This document shows positions 15,092 through 24,447 of a stretch of DNA of 64,000 nucleotides, piece by piece. Both the position numbers and the translations under genes were made by a program. Every line of letters begins with the position of its first letter. Positions within the stretch are counted from its first letter, which is position 1. The stretch comes from Blastococcus sp. TF02-09 (lineage in GTDB: Bacteria > Actinomycetota > Actinomycetes > Mycobacteriales > Geodermatophilaceae). Under the pieces are notes generated by a model. That model was not told the origin of the DNA. It saw only the letters and a program-made list of their open reading frames with translations, and did no database searches. The stretch is from positions 62,001-126,000 of the forward strand of contig NZ_QOHH01000011.1 of NCBI RefSeq assembly GCF_003319105.1. The letters run 5' to 3'.

Positions 15092-15928
15092 TCAGGCCGC
15101 CGCCGTGCGCACGTGCGCGGTGACCAGCTCGGCCACGCGCTCGGCGGCCAGCTCGGGGATCCAGTGCGGCACCCCGTCGAGGACCTCCAGCCGGTAGTCG
15201 CCGGCGCAGAACTGCTCGGTGGTCTCGGTCGCCCTGCGGCCCAGGAAGGTGTCGCCGGTGCTCCACACGTGCAGGGTCGGCACCCGCACCGTCCCGACCG
15301 GGTCGCGGCCGGCCAGGGGCAGCGCCCGGTACCAGCCCAGGGCCGCGGACAGCGCGCCCGGCTCCTGCATCCGCCGGACGTAGTGGTCGGCCAGCGCCTC
15401 GTCCAGCCCGCCGGAGCGGAGCGTGCGGCGCAGCAGCGCCCCGTTCCCGGCCAGCAGGAGCCGTTCCGGCAGCACCGGCAGCTGGAAGACGCCCACGTAG
15501 AAGGAGCGCAGGCCCTGGTCGCTGGTGACCATCGCCTTCGCCATCGCCCCGGGGTGCGGCACCGAGAGGGCGGTGAGCGTCCGGACCCGGTCGGGGTGCC
15601 AGGCGCCCAGACCCCAGGCGACGATGCCGCCCCAGTCGTGGCCGACGACGTGCGCGCTCTCCAGCCCGGCGGCGTCGAGCAGGGCCAGCACGTCGCCCAC
15701 CGTCTCGCGGAGGGTGTAGTGGCTGCGGCCCCGCGGGCGGGCCATGGGGGAGTAGCCGCGCTGGTCCGGCGCCAGGGTGCGCAGCCCGTGCTGGTGCAGT
15801 GCCGGGGCGACCTGGTCCCACGCGGCGGAGTCCTGGGGGAAGCCGTGCAGCAGGACGACCGGTTCGCCGTCCCGGGGGCCGGCGTCGCGGACGTCGAAGG
15901 TGAGGCCGTCGCGGCGGAAGCTGTCCAT
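15092..15928 (-). CDS. Alpha/beta hydrolase, epoxide hydrolase-like
   Basis: 278 residues. The fold motifs are clear: oxyanion-hole HGFPQDSAAWDQV, DQRGYSPMARP, and the nucleophile elbow VVGHDWGGIVAWG, where the nucleophile is Asp, as in epoxide hydrolases and haloalkane dehalogenases. The acid/His end is VLDGVPHWIPELAAERV. Cap residues cannot decide between epoxide hydrolysis and dehalogenation; the family majority suggests epoxide hydrolase-like. It is cytoplasmic, with no signal peptide. A CACAGT box 6 nt upstream supports the start. Confidence 0.88.
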   Translation of the reverse strand: MDSFRRDGLTFDVRDAGPRDGEPVVLLHGFPQDSAAWDQVAPALHQHGLRTLAPDQRGYSPMARPRGRSHYTLRETVGDVLALLDAAGLESAHVVGHDWGGIVAWGLGAWHPDRVRTLTALSVPHPGAMAKAMVTSDQGLRSFYVGVFQLPVLPERLLLAGNGALLRRTLRSGGLDEALADHYVRRMQEPGALSAALGWYRALPLAGRDPVGTVRVPTLHVWSTGDTFLGRRATETTEQFCAGDYRLEVLDGVPHWIPELAAERVAELVTAHVRTAAA

Positions 15929-15934
15929 CCGACG

Positions 15935-15940
15935 ACTGTG
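15935..15940 (-). promoter_or_regulatory. Leaderless -10 element of the alpha/beta hydrolase gene
   Basis: Minus-strand CACAGT ends 6 nt before the ATG at 15928. Confidence 0.45.
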
Positions 15941-16011
15941 CCCCGGGACGGCCGGCCCCGCAGCCGGTGCCCGGTCACGGGAGGGCGGCGGCGCGCGGGG
16001 CCGAGGTCGGG

Positions 16012-16017
16012 GACGAT
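16012..16017 (+). promoter_or_regulatory. Leaderless -10 element of idi
   Basis: GACGAT ends 6 nt before GTG 16024; this fixes the start of idi, whose frame is open further upstream. Confidence 0.45.
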
Positions 16018-16023
16018 GGGGCG

Positions 16024-16566
16024 GTGACCTCCCCTCCCGCCGAGCTCATCGTGCTGGTCGACGACGACGGCCGCGCCGTCGGCACCCTGCCCAAGCCGCT
16101 GGTGCACCACGGGGAGACGCCGCTGCACCGGGCCTTCTCCGCGTACCTGTTCGACGACGACGGCCGGCTGCTGGTCACCCGGCGGGCCGAGGGCAAGCAG
16201 ACCTTCCCGGGCATGTGGACCAACACCGTGTGCGGGCACCCCGGGCCGGACGAGGACGACGGCGCCGCGATCGCCCGCCGGGCCGCCTTCGAGCTGGGCC
16301 TCCAGGTGAGCGAGCTGCGCCCGGCGCTGCCCGGCTACCGCTACCGGGCGGAGTTCCGCGGCGTCGTAGAGAACGAGATCTGCCCCGTCTACCTGGGCCG
16401 CTACGCCGGCACGCCCGCCCCCGACCCGACCGAGGTGGGGGCGTGGGAGGTGCTCGACTGGGCCGCGTTCCGGCGCCGGCAGGAGACCGAGGGCGACGCC
16501 TGGTCACCGTGGTGCCGCGAGCAGGCACGGCTGATCGAGGACGCCGGGCTGGTGCCCACCGCCTGA
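16024..16566 (+). CDS. idi: Isopentenyl-diphosphate delta-isomerase, type I
   Basis: 180 residues, the normal length for type I IDI. It interconverts IPP and DMAPP, the entry to isoprenoid and carotenoid synthesis. The Nudix-like fold is seen in LIVLVDDDGRAVGTLPKPLVHHGETPLHRAFSAYLFDDDG, then TFPGMWTNTVCGHP with catalytic Cys70, and RGVVENEICPVY with the catalytic Glu/metal region near 116-118. The C-terminal SPWCREQ is as in actinobacterial Idi. It is monocistronic, divergent from the hydrolase, and not next to carotenoid genes here. Confidence 0.95.
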   Translation: MTSPPAELIVLVDDDGRAVGTLPKPLVHHGETPLHRAFSAYLFDDDGRLLVTRRAEGKQTFPGMWTNTVCGHPGPDEDDGAAIARRAAFELGLQVSELRPALPGYRYRAEFRGVVENEICPVYLGRYAGTPAPDPTEVGAWEVLDWAAFRRRQETEGDAWSPWCREQARLIEDAGLVPTA

Positions 16567-16692
16567 CCGCGGGTAGTGGCTGCGGGACCCTCGGTGAGGG
16601 GCCGTCGTCACCCAGCGCAGCCCCGCGGATGCGCTCCGAACGGCTGCGGCGCGTCGTCGTCCGCCTGCACGGGGGAGCCGCGGTGCCCTGCC

Positions 16693-16698
16693 TAGCGT
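16693..16698 (+). promoter_or_regulatory. Leaderless -10 element of the polysaccharide deacetylase gene
   Basis: TAGCGT, a full TANNNT match, ends 7 nt before ATG 16706. Confidence 0.55.
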
Positions 16699-16705
16699 CG
16701 CCGGC

Positions 16706-17530
16706 ATGGACCGACGACGGTTCCTGCTGACCCTCGCCGCAGGACTGGCCGTGGCCGCCACCGGGCGGGGTGCGGTCACGGGCACGCGCGCCGGGCAGGA
16801 CGTGCCGCTCGCCGCGCCGACCACGACGTCGCCGGCCGCCGCGGTCGCCGACGTGCCGCGCACCCTCCTCCCGCCGACCGGCGTGGTCACCGAGCTCCCG
16901 GGCGCGGGGAACGGGCTGGCGCTGACGATTGACGACGGCACCAGCAGCGAGGTGGTCGCCGCCTTCGCCGCCTTCGCGAAGGACGCCGACGTCCGGCTCA
17001 CCCTCTTCCCCAACGGCTGCTACCGGTCGTGGGAGGAGAACGCCGCCGTCCTCCGGCCGCTGGTCGACTCCGGGCAGGTCGCGCTCGGCAACCACACCTG
17101 GTCCCACCCCGACATCACCACGCTCGGTGACGCCGAGGCCGCCGAGGAGATCGCCCGCAACCGCGACTTCATCACGGACACGTTCGGCGTCGACACCCCG
17201 TTCTTCCGGCCGCCCTTCGGGTCCCACGACGAGCGCACCGACCGGATCGCCGCCGACCTGGGCCACCCGACCATCGCGATGTGGAACGGCACGCTCGGCG
17301 ACTCCCGGGTGCTCACCGGGGCCGAGCTGGTCGGCTACGCCCGGGAGTGGTTCCTGCCGCAGGCCATCGTCGTGGGCCACGCCAACCAGCGCACGGTCAC
17401 CACGGTGTACGGCGAGCTGCTGGAGCTGATCCAGGAGCGCCGGCTCCGCACGGTGACGATGGCCGACGTCTGGGCCGCGCCGCGCCCCCCGTTCCAGGGC
17501 GTGTCCGCCAGCGGCTCCGTCGGCGGCTGA
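16706..17530 (+). CDS. Polysaccharide deacetylase (NodB-type), exported
   Basis: 274 residues. The N-terminus DRRRFLLTLAAGLAVAATG is a twin-arginine-like signal (RRxFL), so the enzyme is probably exported folded or surface-anchored. The NodB domain begins LALTIDDGTSSEV: the metal-binding Asp pair is present, although Phe of TFDDG is Ile. Then come NHTWSHPDI (metal His pair), FFRPPFGSHD and AIVVGHANQRTV. It would remove acetyl groups from an extracellular amino-sugar polymer such as peptidoglycan or a poly-GlcNAc-like polysaccharide. The low Ser/Thr/Ala-rich linker after the signal is typical. Confidence 0.9.
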   Translation: MDRRRFLLTLAAGLAVAATGRGAVTGTRAGQDVPLAAPTTTSPAAAVADVPRTLLPPTGVVTELPGAGNGLALTIDDGTSSEVVAAFAAFAKDADVRLTLFPNGCYRSWEENAAVLRPLVDSGQVALGNHTWSHPDITTLGDAEAAEEIARNRDFITDTFGVDTPFFRPPFGSHDERTDRIAADLGHPTIAMWNGTLGDSRVLTGAELVGYAREWFLPQAIVVGHANQRTVTTVYGELLELIQERRLRTVTMADVWAAPRPPFQGVSASGSVGG

Positions 17531-17600
17531 TCCCGGGCTGCGACCGCGCGCGTTCTCCGCGAGGCTGTCGGGAAGCACCGACGGCGGGACTGGAGGAACG

Positions 17601-18374
17601 ATGCAGGAGTCGCTCAAGGGGCGCGTCGCACTGGTCACCGGCGCCGCCAGCGGGCTCGGTCGCGCGACGGCGCTGGCGCTGGCCGAGGCCGGGGCGCACG
17701 TGGCGATCGCGGACATCGACGCCGCCGGAAGCGAGCACACCCGGGGCCTGGTGGCCGACGGCGGCGGCAGCGCCGAGGTCCTCGCCCTGGACGTCACCGA
17801 CGACGAGAGCCGGCGCAGCGTCGTCGGTGGCCTCTTCGACAGCCACGGCGACAGCTTCGACATCCTGGTGAACGTCGCCGGCATCGACCGGCCGGGCTAC
17901 GTGACCGACATCGACCTCGCCGACTTCCGGCGCGTGCAGGCGGTGAACTTCGAGGGTCCGATCTTCCTGACCAGCGAGTTCACCAAGCGGGTCCAGCACC
18001 TGCCGGAGGGCCGCACCGCCGACGTCGTGCACATCGTGTCGCTCTCGGCCATCACGTCGGGCAGCGGCGCCATCGCCTACAACGGGTCCAAGGCCGGCTT
18101 CCTCAACGCCACGCGGTGCATCCAGCGCGAGCTGCGGGAGAAGGCGACGCGGGCCGACGACGGCACCGAGCGGCCGTTCCCCTGCCGCGTGCAGTCGGTC
18201 ATCCCGGCGGCCATGGACACCCCGATGATGGAGCAGTGGGGCATCCCGTCCCACCTGATGATGCCGCCGGCCGCGGTGGCGGAGATGGTGCGCACGCTGG
18301 TGCTGCTGCATCCGTCGGCGTTCGTGCCGGAGATGCAGATCGTGCCCCGGCTCGAGCCGAACTTCCCCCGGTGA
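17601..18374 (+). CDS. SDR family oxidoreductase
   Basis: 257 residues, ATG 17601 after a good GGAGGAACG. Classical SDR motifs: GAASGLGRATALALAEAG (NAD(P) loop), LALDVTDD, and NVAG at the position of NNAG. The catalytic Ser is in HIVSLSAITSGSG and YxxxK in AYNGSK. The cofactor is likely NAD(H), because an acidic residue follows strand 2 (IADIDAAG). The substrate is unknown. It is followed at 10 nt by a small acidic protein gene on the same strand. Confidence 0.9.
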   Translation: MQESLKGRVALVTGAASGLGRATALALAEAGAHVAIADIDAAGSEHTRGLVADGGGSAEVLALDVTDDESRRSVVGGLFDSHGDSFDILVNVAGIDRPGYVTDIDLADFRRVQAVNFEGPIFLTSEFTKRVQHLPEGRTADVVHIVSLSAITSGSGAIAYNGSKAGFLNATRCIQRELREKATRADDGTERPFPCRVQSVIPAAMDTPMMEQWGIPSHLMMPPAAVAEMVRTLVLLHPSAFVPEMQIVPRLEPNFPR

Positions 18375-18384
18375 GGTGGATGGC

Positions 18385-18654
18385 ATGAGCATGGCCGGAC
18401 CACACGGCAGCGACCCCGACGACTGGACGGCGGCGGGCTCGGACGGCTACGGGCCGGGCGGACGGCTGGGGCCGGGGGATCTCGCCCCCGACGAGGAACG
18501 GCTGCTGGCCGCGCTCGAGCGCGATGCCCGCGGTCTCCCCGAGATCCCGGTGCGCGACACCATCCTCGACGTCCGCACCCACCGGGCCGACGTCCCGGGT
18601 GACCCCGACGACGGGCTCACCCCGCTGTTCGCGGCGCCCGACCTGGACGACTGA
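18385..18654 (+). CDS. Small acidic protein of unknown function
   Basis: 89 residues from ATG 18385 (GTG 18376 is possible). I do not recognise the family. It is very acidic and Gly/Asp-rich: an unstructured N-terminal half, a short helix DEERLLAALERDARGLPEIPVRDTI in the middle, and a DDGLTPLFAAPDLDD tail. It has no cysteines and no membrane segment. It follows the SDR on the same strand and ends 3 bp before the convergent phytochrome-phosphatase gene. Codon use is like its neighbours, so it is probably a real gene. Confidence 0.55.
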   Translation: MSMAGPHGSDPDDWTAAGSDGYGPGGRLGPGDLAPDEERLLAALERDARGLPEIPVRDTILDVRTHRADVPGDPDDGLTPLFAAPDLDD

Positions 18655-18657
18655 CCC

Positions 18658-21006
18658 TCAGCCGGGGCAGGGACGCAGGCAGACGGCGACCAGCGCGACG
18701 TCGTCCTCGGCGCCGTCGGGCAGCAGCCGGGTGAGCAGCGCGTCGCACAGCCCGTCGACGGGCAGGTCCCGGAGCTCGCCCAGCGCCGCGGCGAGCAAGG
18801 CGACGCCGTCGTCGAACACCTGGTCGCGGCGCTCGACCAGGCCGTCGGTGTAGAGCAGCACGGTGCTGCCGGGTTCCAGGAGCACCTGCTGCCCGGTGCG
18901 CGGCCGGGTCGGGTCGACGCCGAGCAGCAGGCCGGCCCGCGGCGCGTCCAGCGGCCGGACCGAGCCGTCGGGGGAGCGCAGCAGCGGAGGGAGGTGACCG
19001 GCGCTGGCCCAGTGCAGCAGCCGGCCGCCGCCGTCGTCCTCGGGCCGCTCGAGCCGGCCGACCAGCACGGTGGCCAGCGCACCGAGCCCGAGCCCGTCGA
19101 TCGCGAGGTCGAGCCGGGTGAGGATCGTGGCCGGGTCACTGCTGCCCGAGAAGGCGATGCCGCGGAGCAGCCCGCGCAGCTGGCCCATGGTGGCCGCCGA
19201 GTGGCTGTCGTGGCCGGCGACGTCACCGATGACGAGGAGCGTCGAGCCGTTGGGCAGGTCGAACACGTCGTACCAGTCGCCACCCACCTGCGCCTCCCGC
19301 GCGGCGGGGACGTAGCGCACGGCGAGCTCGGAGCCCTCGGGCTGCACCGGCTCGGTGAGCAGGCTGCGCTGCAGGGTCTCCGCGGCCCGCACGACGCTGC
19401 GCGACCGGGCGTAGAGCGCCTCCAGCAGGTGGGTGCGGAGCTCGGCGGCCTCGGCGACCTCCTCCGCCGTCCACGGCTGCGAGCGGCCGCGGACGACCTC
19501 CCGCCACCGCTCGAAGGACTTCCGGGGGCTCAGCCGGACCTCGTCGCCCTCGCGCTCGGCGATCGCCTTGTTGTGCGGATCGCCGCCCCAGTCGACGTGC
19601 TGCACGGCCTCGCCCCGCAGCCACAGCAGGTACTGGCCGTCGGGCAGCGGCAGGACGAGCGCGCCGCAGGCGACGTCCTGGGGCGCATCGAGGGAGGGCG
19701 CGTCCCGCTGCAGCGAGTCGGTGGCGACGACGTCGTCGCCGGTGCCGGCCGCCCACGCGGCGATGGCGTCGGCGACCTCTCCCGGGACGCCGGCCCCGCC
19801 GGTTCCGGTCACGCCCTGGAGCCGGAGGACGACGCCGTCGGCGGGCAGCAGGTCGAGCACGCCGGGGGAGCCGAGCAGCGCATCGGTGAGCCGGCGGTCC
19901 TCGTCCCGCGCGGCCGCGGTCAGCGCGGTGAGGGTCGCCCGGACCCGCAGCGCCCGGCGCACCTCGTCCTCCTGGGCCCGGTCGACCAGGCGCAGCGACA
20001 GCGTCGAGCCGAGGAACTCCGCCGCCGCGCGGGTGGCGTACGGCGGGGCGTGCGGGCCGCTGTAGTGGTGGCAGGCGATGAGCCCCCACAGCTTGCCGTC
20101 GCGCAGCAGCGAGATCGACATGGAGGCGCGGACCCCCATGTTGCCGAGGTACTCGATGTGGATCGGCGAGACACTGCGCAGCGTGGAGTACGTCATGTCC
20201 AGCGGGCGACCGCTGGCCGGGTGGTCGGCCGGCCGGACCGGCGAGGGCTCGTAGGCCACGTCGGAGATCAGCCGGATCCAGTTCTTCTCGTACAGGGCCC
20301 GCGCCTGGGCGGGGATGTCCGAGGCCGGGAAGTGCTGGCCCAGGAACGAGTTGAGCTCGTCGATCTTGCTCTCGGCGACGACCTCGCCGTTGTAGTCGGC
20401 GTCGTAGCGGTAGACCATCACCCGGTCGAAGCCGGTGAGCTCGCGGACCGCCCGGGCGGTGATGTCGTAGAGCTCCTGCAGCGTGGCGGCGCGGTTGAGC
20501 TCGGCCACCGTGCCGCGCACGGCCTGGTAGGTGTTCGGGAAGGAGAAGGGCCGCGGACCGCGGGCGGGCTCCAGCTCCACCACGAGGCTCGTCGTGGGCG
20601 TTCCCCCGGTCGCCCCGCCGCGGCCGGCCGCCCGGTGGCCCTCGACGACGGCCCGGTGCAGCACGGCGTCCACCGGCTCGGGTGACCCGTTGACGTCGAG
20701 GATCAGCTCGACGGGGTTGCGTTCGCGCAGGTCGCCGAACGCGCTCGCGGAGCGGATCACCGCGTCCGCGGCGGCCACGCCGAGGACGTCGGTCAGCGGG
20801 CGGCCCAGCGACTGCTGCCAGGACACCCCGGTCAGCTCCTCGAGGTTCTCCGACGCCTGCTCGACCACGTGGTCGGGGTCGCTCACCACGAGCAGCACGC
20901 CCCGGGGCTGGATGCTGCCGGGCACGTGGATGGGCTCGCGCGCGCAGTTGTCGAGGTCGATCGGAGCGCCCGGCGCGACGAAGTCGATCTCCGCGGCGTC
21001 GGTCAT
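18658..21006 (-). CDS. bphP: Bacteriophytochrome with PP2C (SpoIIE-type) phosphatase output
   Basis: 782 residues, ATG 21006, overlapping the heme oxygenase stop (ATGA). Order: PAS (1-145), GAF (150-345), PHY (345-515), helical linker, PP2C (555-780). Cys21 in CAREPIHVPG is the biliverdin-attachment Cys of bacteriophytochromes; IQPRG follows. The GAF has FPASDIPAQAR (Asp230), His283 in SPIHIEYLGNMGV and CHHYSGP at 312-318. The PHY tongue PRKSF is at 494-498. Instead of a histidine kinase the output is a SpoIIE/RsbU-like phosphatase: VGGDWYDVF (Asp577), IGDVAGHD (Asp595) and AEDDVALVAV. The red/far-red state would control dephosphorylation of an anti-anti-sigma factor, linking light to a sigma-B-like response. 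No anti-sigma or antagonist gene is adjacent. Confidence 0.95.
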   Translation of the reverse strand: MTDAAEIDFVAPGAPIDLDNCAREPIHVPGSIQPRGVLLVVSDPDHVVEQASENLEELTGVSWQQSLGRPLTDVLGVAAADAVIRSASAFGDLRERNPVELILDVNGSPEPVDAVLHRAVVEGHRAAGRGGATGGTPTTSLVVELEPARGPRPFSFPNTYQAVRGTVAELNRAATLQELYDITARAVRELTGFDRVMVYRYDADYNGEVVAESKIDELNSFLGQHFPASDIPAQARALYEKNWIRLISDVAYEPSPVRPADHPASGRPLDMTYSTLRSVSPIHIEYLGNMGVRASMSISLLRDGKLWGLIACHHYSGPHAPPYATRAAAEFLGSTLSLRLVDRAQEDEVRRALRVRATLTALTAAARDEDRRLTDALLGSPGVLDLLPADGVVLRLQGVTGTGGAGVPGEVADAIAAWAAGTGDDVVATDSLQRDAPSLDAPQDVACGALVLPLPDGQYLLWLRGEAVQHVDWGGDPHNKAIAEREGDEVRLSPRKSFERWREVVRGRSQPWTAEEVAEAAELRTHLLEALYARSRSVVRAAETLQRSLLTEPVQPEGSELAVRYVPAAREAQVGGDWYDVFDLPNGSTLLVIGDVAGHDSHSAATMGQLRGLLRGIAFSGSSDPATILTRLDLAIDGLGLGALATVLVGRLERPEDDGGGRLLHWASAGHLPPLLRSPDGSVRPLDAPRAGLLLGVDPTRPRTGQQVLLEPGSTVLLYTDGLVERRDQVFDDGVALLAAALGELRDLPVDGLCDALLTRLLPDGAEDDVALVAVCLRPCPG

Positions 21007-21641
21007 GCCGGCACGCCGGGCACCGCGGCCGGCCGGCACCAGCCGGCCAGGGCGGCGAAGGTCGTGCGCGCCGAGGCGAGCACGACCGCGGCGTCCCCGC
21101 CCGCGGAGATGCGGGCGCGGGTGGTCCGGCGGAACGCCGCCCACATGGCACCGGTCTCGCTGCCGTAGGGGGAGAAAGAGCGCACGGTGACCCCGGCCAG
21201 CTCGGGCAGGGCGGCCAGGTGCCGGTCGATGAAGACACCGCCGAGGGTCGAGCCCTCCAGCACGTACAGCCGGCCCAGCGCCTCGTCGGTGTCCCGGACG
21301 GCGGGGAGCAGCGGGGCGGCGTCGGACGGCGGCGCGCCCAGCCCCCGGAGGTCGGTGGCGAAGAGGCGCGCGCGGCGGCGACGCGCCCAGTCCACGCCCG
21401 CGGCGTCCGCCGGGTAGCGACCGGCCCAGTCGTCCAGGCCGGCCTCGGCGGCGCGCCAGAAACCGTGCATCGCGTCCAGCACCCGGGCGAGGCGGTGCCG
21501 GGTCAGCGCTGGGTCGAGCAGGTCGAGGGTGCGCTCGACGTCCTCGTGCTCGGCGGCGGTGCCCGTCCGGAGCAGGCGCAGCACATCGTTGTCGGCGCCG
21601 CGCTCGTTCCGGAGCGCAGCAGCCTGGTCACCGGCAGCCAT
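21003..21641 (-). CDS. bphO: Biliverdin-producing heme oxygenase
   Basis: 212 residues from ATG 21641. It supplies biliverdin IX, the chromophore of the phytochrome encoded directly downstream with a 4-nt overlap. The heme-oxygenase features are RTGTAAEHEDVERTLDLLD (proximal His in the first helix), LGRLYVLEGSTLGGVFIDRHL (the distal helix region with the conserved G-S-x-x-G-G) and FSPYGSETGAMWAAF. Length is normal for BphO. It cleaves heme with O2 and electrons, releasing Fe and CO. A TACGAT box lies 8 nt upstream of the start, slightly far for a leaderless promoter. Confidence 0.92.
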   Translation of the reverse strand: MAAGDQAAALRNERGADNDVLRLLRTGTAAEHEDVERTLDLLDPALTRHRLARVLDAMHGFWRAAEAGLDDWAGRYPADAAGVDWARRRRARLFATDLRGLGAPPSDAAPLLPAVRDTDEALGRLYVLEGSTLGGVFIDRHLAALPELAGVTVRSFSPYGSETGAMWAAFRRTTRARISAGGDAAVVLASARTTFAALAGWCRPAAVPGVPA

Positions 21642-21753
21642 CGCGGTCGATCGTAGGCGACCGGGTGGCAGCCCGCGGATCGGCGCCCGGGAGGGGCGGA
21701 CGCGCCGGCCGGGTCCGCGCCCCTGGCCCCGGCCGGGCGGAGTCCCTAGCGTT

Positions 21754-21777
21754 CCGGGTGCCCGCGCAGGCACCCGG
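21754..21777. promoter_or_regulatory. Perfect hairpin in front of the proline dehydrogenase ribosome site
   Basis: Nine-bp perfect arms (21754-21762, 21769-21777) with a 6-nt loop. A TAGCGT -10-like box lies just upstream (21747-21752), and the Shine-Dalgarno GGAGGGG begins at the 3' arm. It could be a DNA operator over the transcription start or an RNA element affecting access to the ribosome site of the proline genes. Confidence 0.55.
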
Positions 21778-21789
21778 GAGGGGGGTCCG

Positions 21790-22716
21790 TTGCTGCAGCA
21801 GGCCCTGATCGCCGCATCCCGCCGGCCGGGGCTGCGCCGGGCCCTCGTCGGCACCCCGGCCACCCGGCGGGTGGTCGACCGGTTCGTCGCCGGCGAGACG
21901 CTCGACGACGCGCTGGTCGTGCTGCACCGGCTCGCCGCCGACGGCATCGCGGTCGCCCTCGACCACCTCGGCGAGGACGTGACCGACCGGGCCGAGGCCG
22001 TCCGCAGCCGCGACGCCTGCCTGCGCGCGCTCGAGGCGCTGGCTCCGCTCCGCCTGGGTGGGGCGGCGGAGCTGTCGGTGAAGCTCTCCGCCTTCGGTCA
22101 GGGGCTCCCCGGCGGCCACGACGTCGCCCTCGGGCTGGTGCGGCCGGTGGCCGACGCGGCGTCGGCCCTCGGCACGACCGTCACCCTCGACATGGAGGAG
22201 TCGGGCACCGTCGACTCGACCCTCGCGGTGCTCGCCGAGCTGCGGCGGGAGCACCCGGGCACCGGCGCGGTGCTGCAGGCCATGCTCCGGCGCAGCGAGG
22301 ACGACGCCGTGGCGCTGGCGACGCCCGGATCGCGGGTCCGGCTGGTCAAGGGCGCGTACGACGAACCGGCGGCCGTCGCGCACCGGCGCAGGAGGGACGT
22401 CACGGCCGCCTACGCGCGCTGCCTGCGCGTGCTCATGGCCGGCCCCGGCCACCCGATGGTCGGCTCGCACGACCCCGCGATGGTGGCGCTGGCGCACGAG
22501 CTGGCCGCCCAGCACTCCCGCCGCGCGGACTCCTGGGAGGTGCAGATGCTCTACGGCATCCGGCCCGACGAGCAGCGCCGGCTGGCCGCCGCGGGCACCA
22601 CCGTCCGGGCCTACGTGCCCTACGGCGCCGACTGGTACGGCTACTTCGTGCGCCGGCTGGCCGAGCGTCCGGCCAACGTCGGCTTCTTCCTCCGCTCGCT
22701 GATCACCTGGTCCTGA
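21790..22716 (+). CDS. putB: Proline dehydrogenase
   Basis: 308 residues from TTG 21790, a rare start chosen because GGGAGGGGGG precedes it and the frame upstream is not protein-like. It oxidises L-proline to pyrroline-5-carboxylate with FAD. The PRODH barrel is clear: SVKLSAFGQGLPGGHD, TVTLDMEESGTVDSTL, VRLVKGAYDEP (the flavin-contacting Lys/Gly region), GSHDPAMV, FEVQMLYG-like WEVQMLYGIRPDEQ, YVPYGADWYGYFVRRLAERPANV (the R-x-x-E-R-P-A-N signature). It is followed after 11 nt by the next enzyme of the pathway. The monofunctional two-gene arrangement is normal in actinobacteria. Confidence 0.94.
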   Translation: MLQQALIAASRRPGLRRALVGTPATRRVVDRFVAGETLDDALVVLHRLAADGIAVALDHLGEDVTDRAEAVRSRDACLRALEALAPLRLGGAAELSVKLSAFGQGLPGGHDVALGLVRPVADAASALGTTVTLDMEESGTVDSTLAVLAELRREHPGTGAVLQAMLRRSEDDAVALATPGSRVRLVKGAYDEPAAVAHRRRRDVTAAYARCLRVLMAGPGHPMVGSHDPAMVALAHELAAQHSRRADSWEVQMLYGIRPDEQRRLAAAGTTVRAYVPYGADWYGYFVRRLAERPANVGFFLRSLITWS

Positions 22717-22727
22717 GAGGTGCCGCC

Positions 22728-24353
<1,626 letters not shown>

Positions 24354-24355
24354 GC

Positions 24356-24384
24356 CGCTGGGATCAGGTCACCTGATCCCAGCG
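24356..24384. terminator. Perfect 29-bp palindrome after pruA
   Basis: 14-bp arms (24356-24369 and 24371-24384) pair perfectly around a single central base. It is 2 bp after the pruA stop. As RNA it would fold into a very stable hairpin, so it is a likely terminator between pruA and the convergent DUF488 gene, though no T-tract follows. Confidence 0.6.
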
Positions 24385-24403
24385 CGTCCTACCCGGCGGT
24401 GGA

Positions 24404-24440
24404 CGGTGAGGGAGGACGCGCTGCGGTGAGGGAGGACGCG
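24404..24440. repeat. 17-bp direct repeat, two copies
   Basis: The same 17 bp (CGGTGAGGGAGGACGCG) occurs at 24404-24420 and 24424-24440, spaced by 3 bp. The inverse of its last 8 bp (CGCGTCCT) also occurs at 24383-24390, so the whole 24356-24440 block is repeat-rich. It lies between the pruA palindrome and the stop of the DUF488 gene at 24448. Confidence 0.85.
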
Positions 24441-24447
24441 TCGTCCG

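Noticed and set aside
12950-16027. Very long open frame (1025 codons) on the plus strand
   Set aside because: It runs antisense to four well-supported genes, has Gly/Arg/Gln/His-rich composition typical of shadow frames in GC-rich DNA, and contains no domain.
19223-21238. Long minus-strand frame of 671 codons over the phytochrome gene
   Set aside because: It is a frame-shifted shadow of bphP, rich in Arg/Pro/Gly, without motifs; the correct frame has full phytochrome and PP2C signatures.
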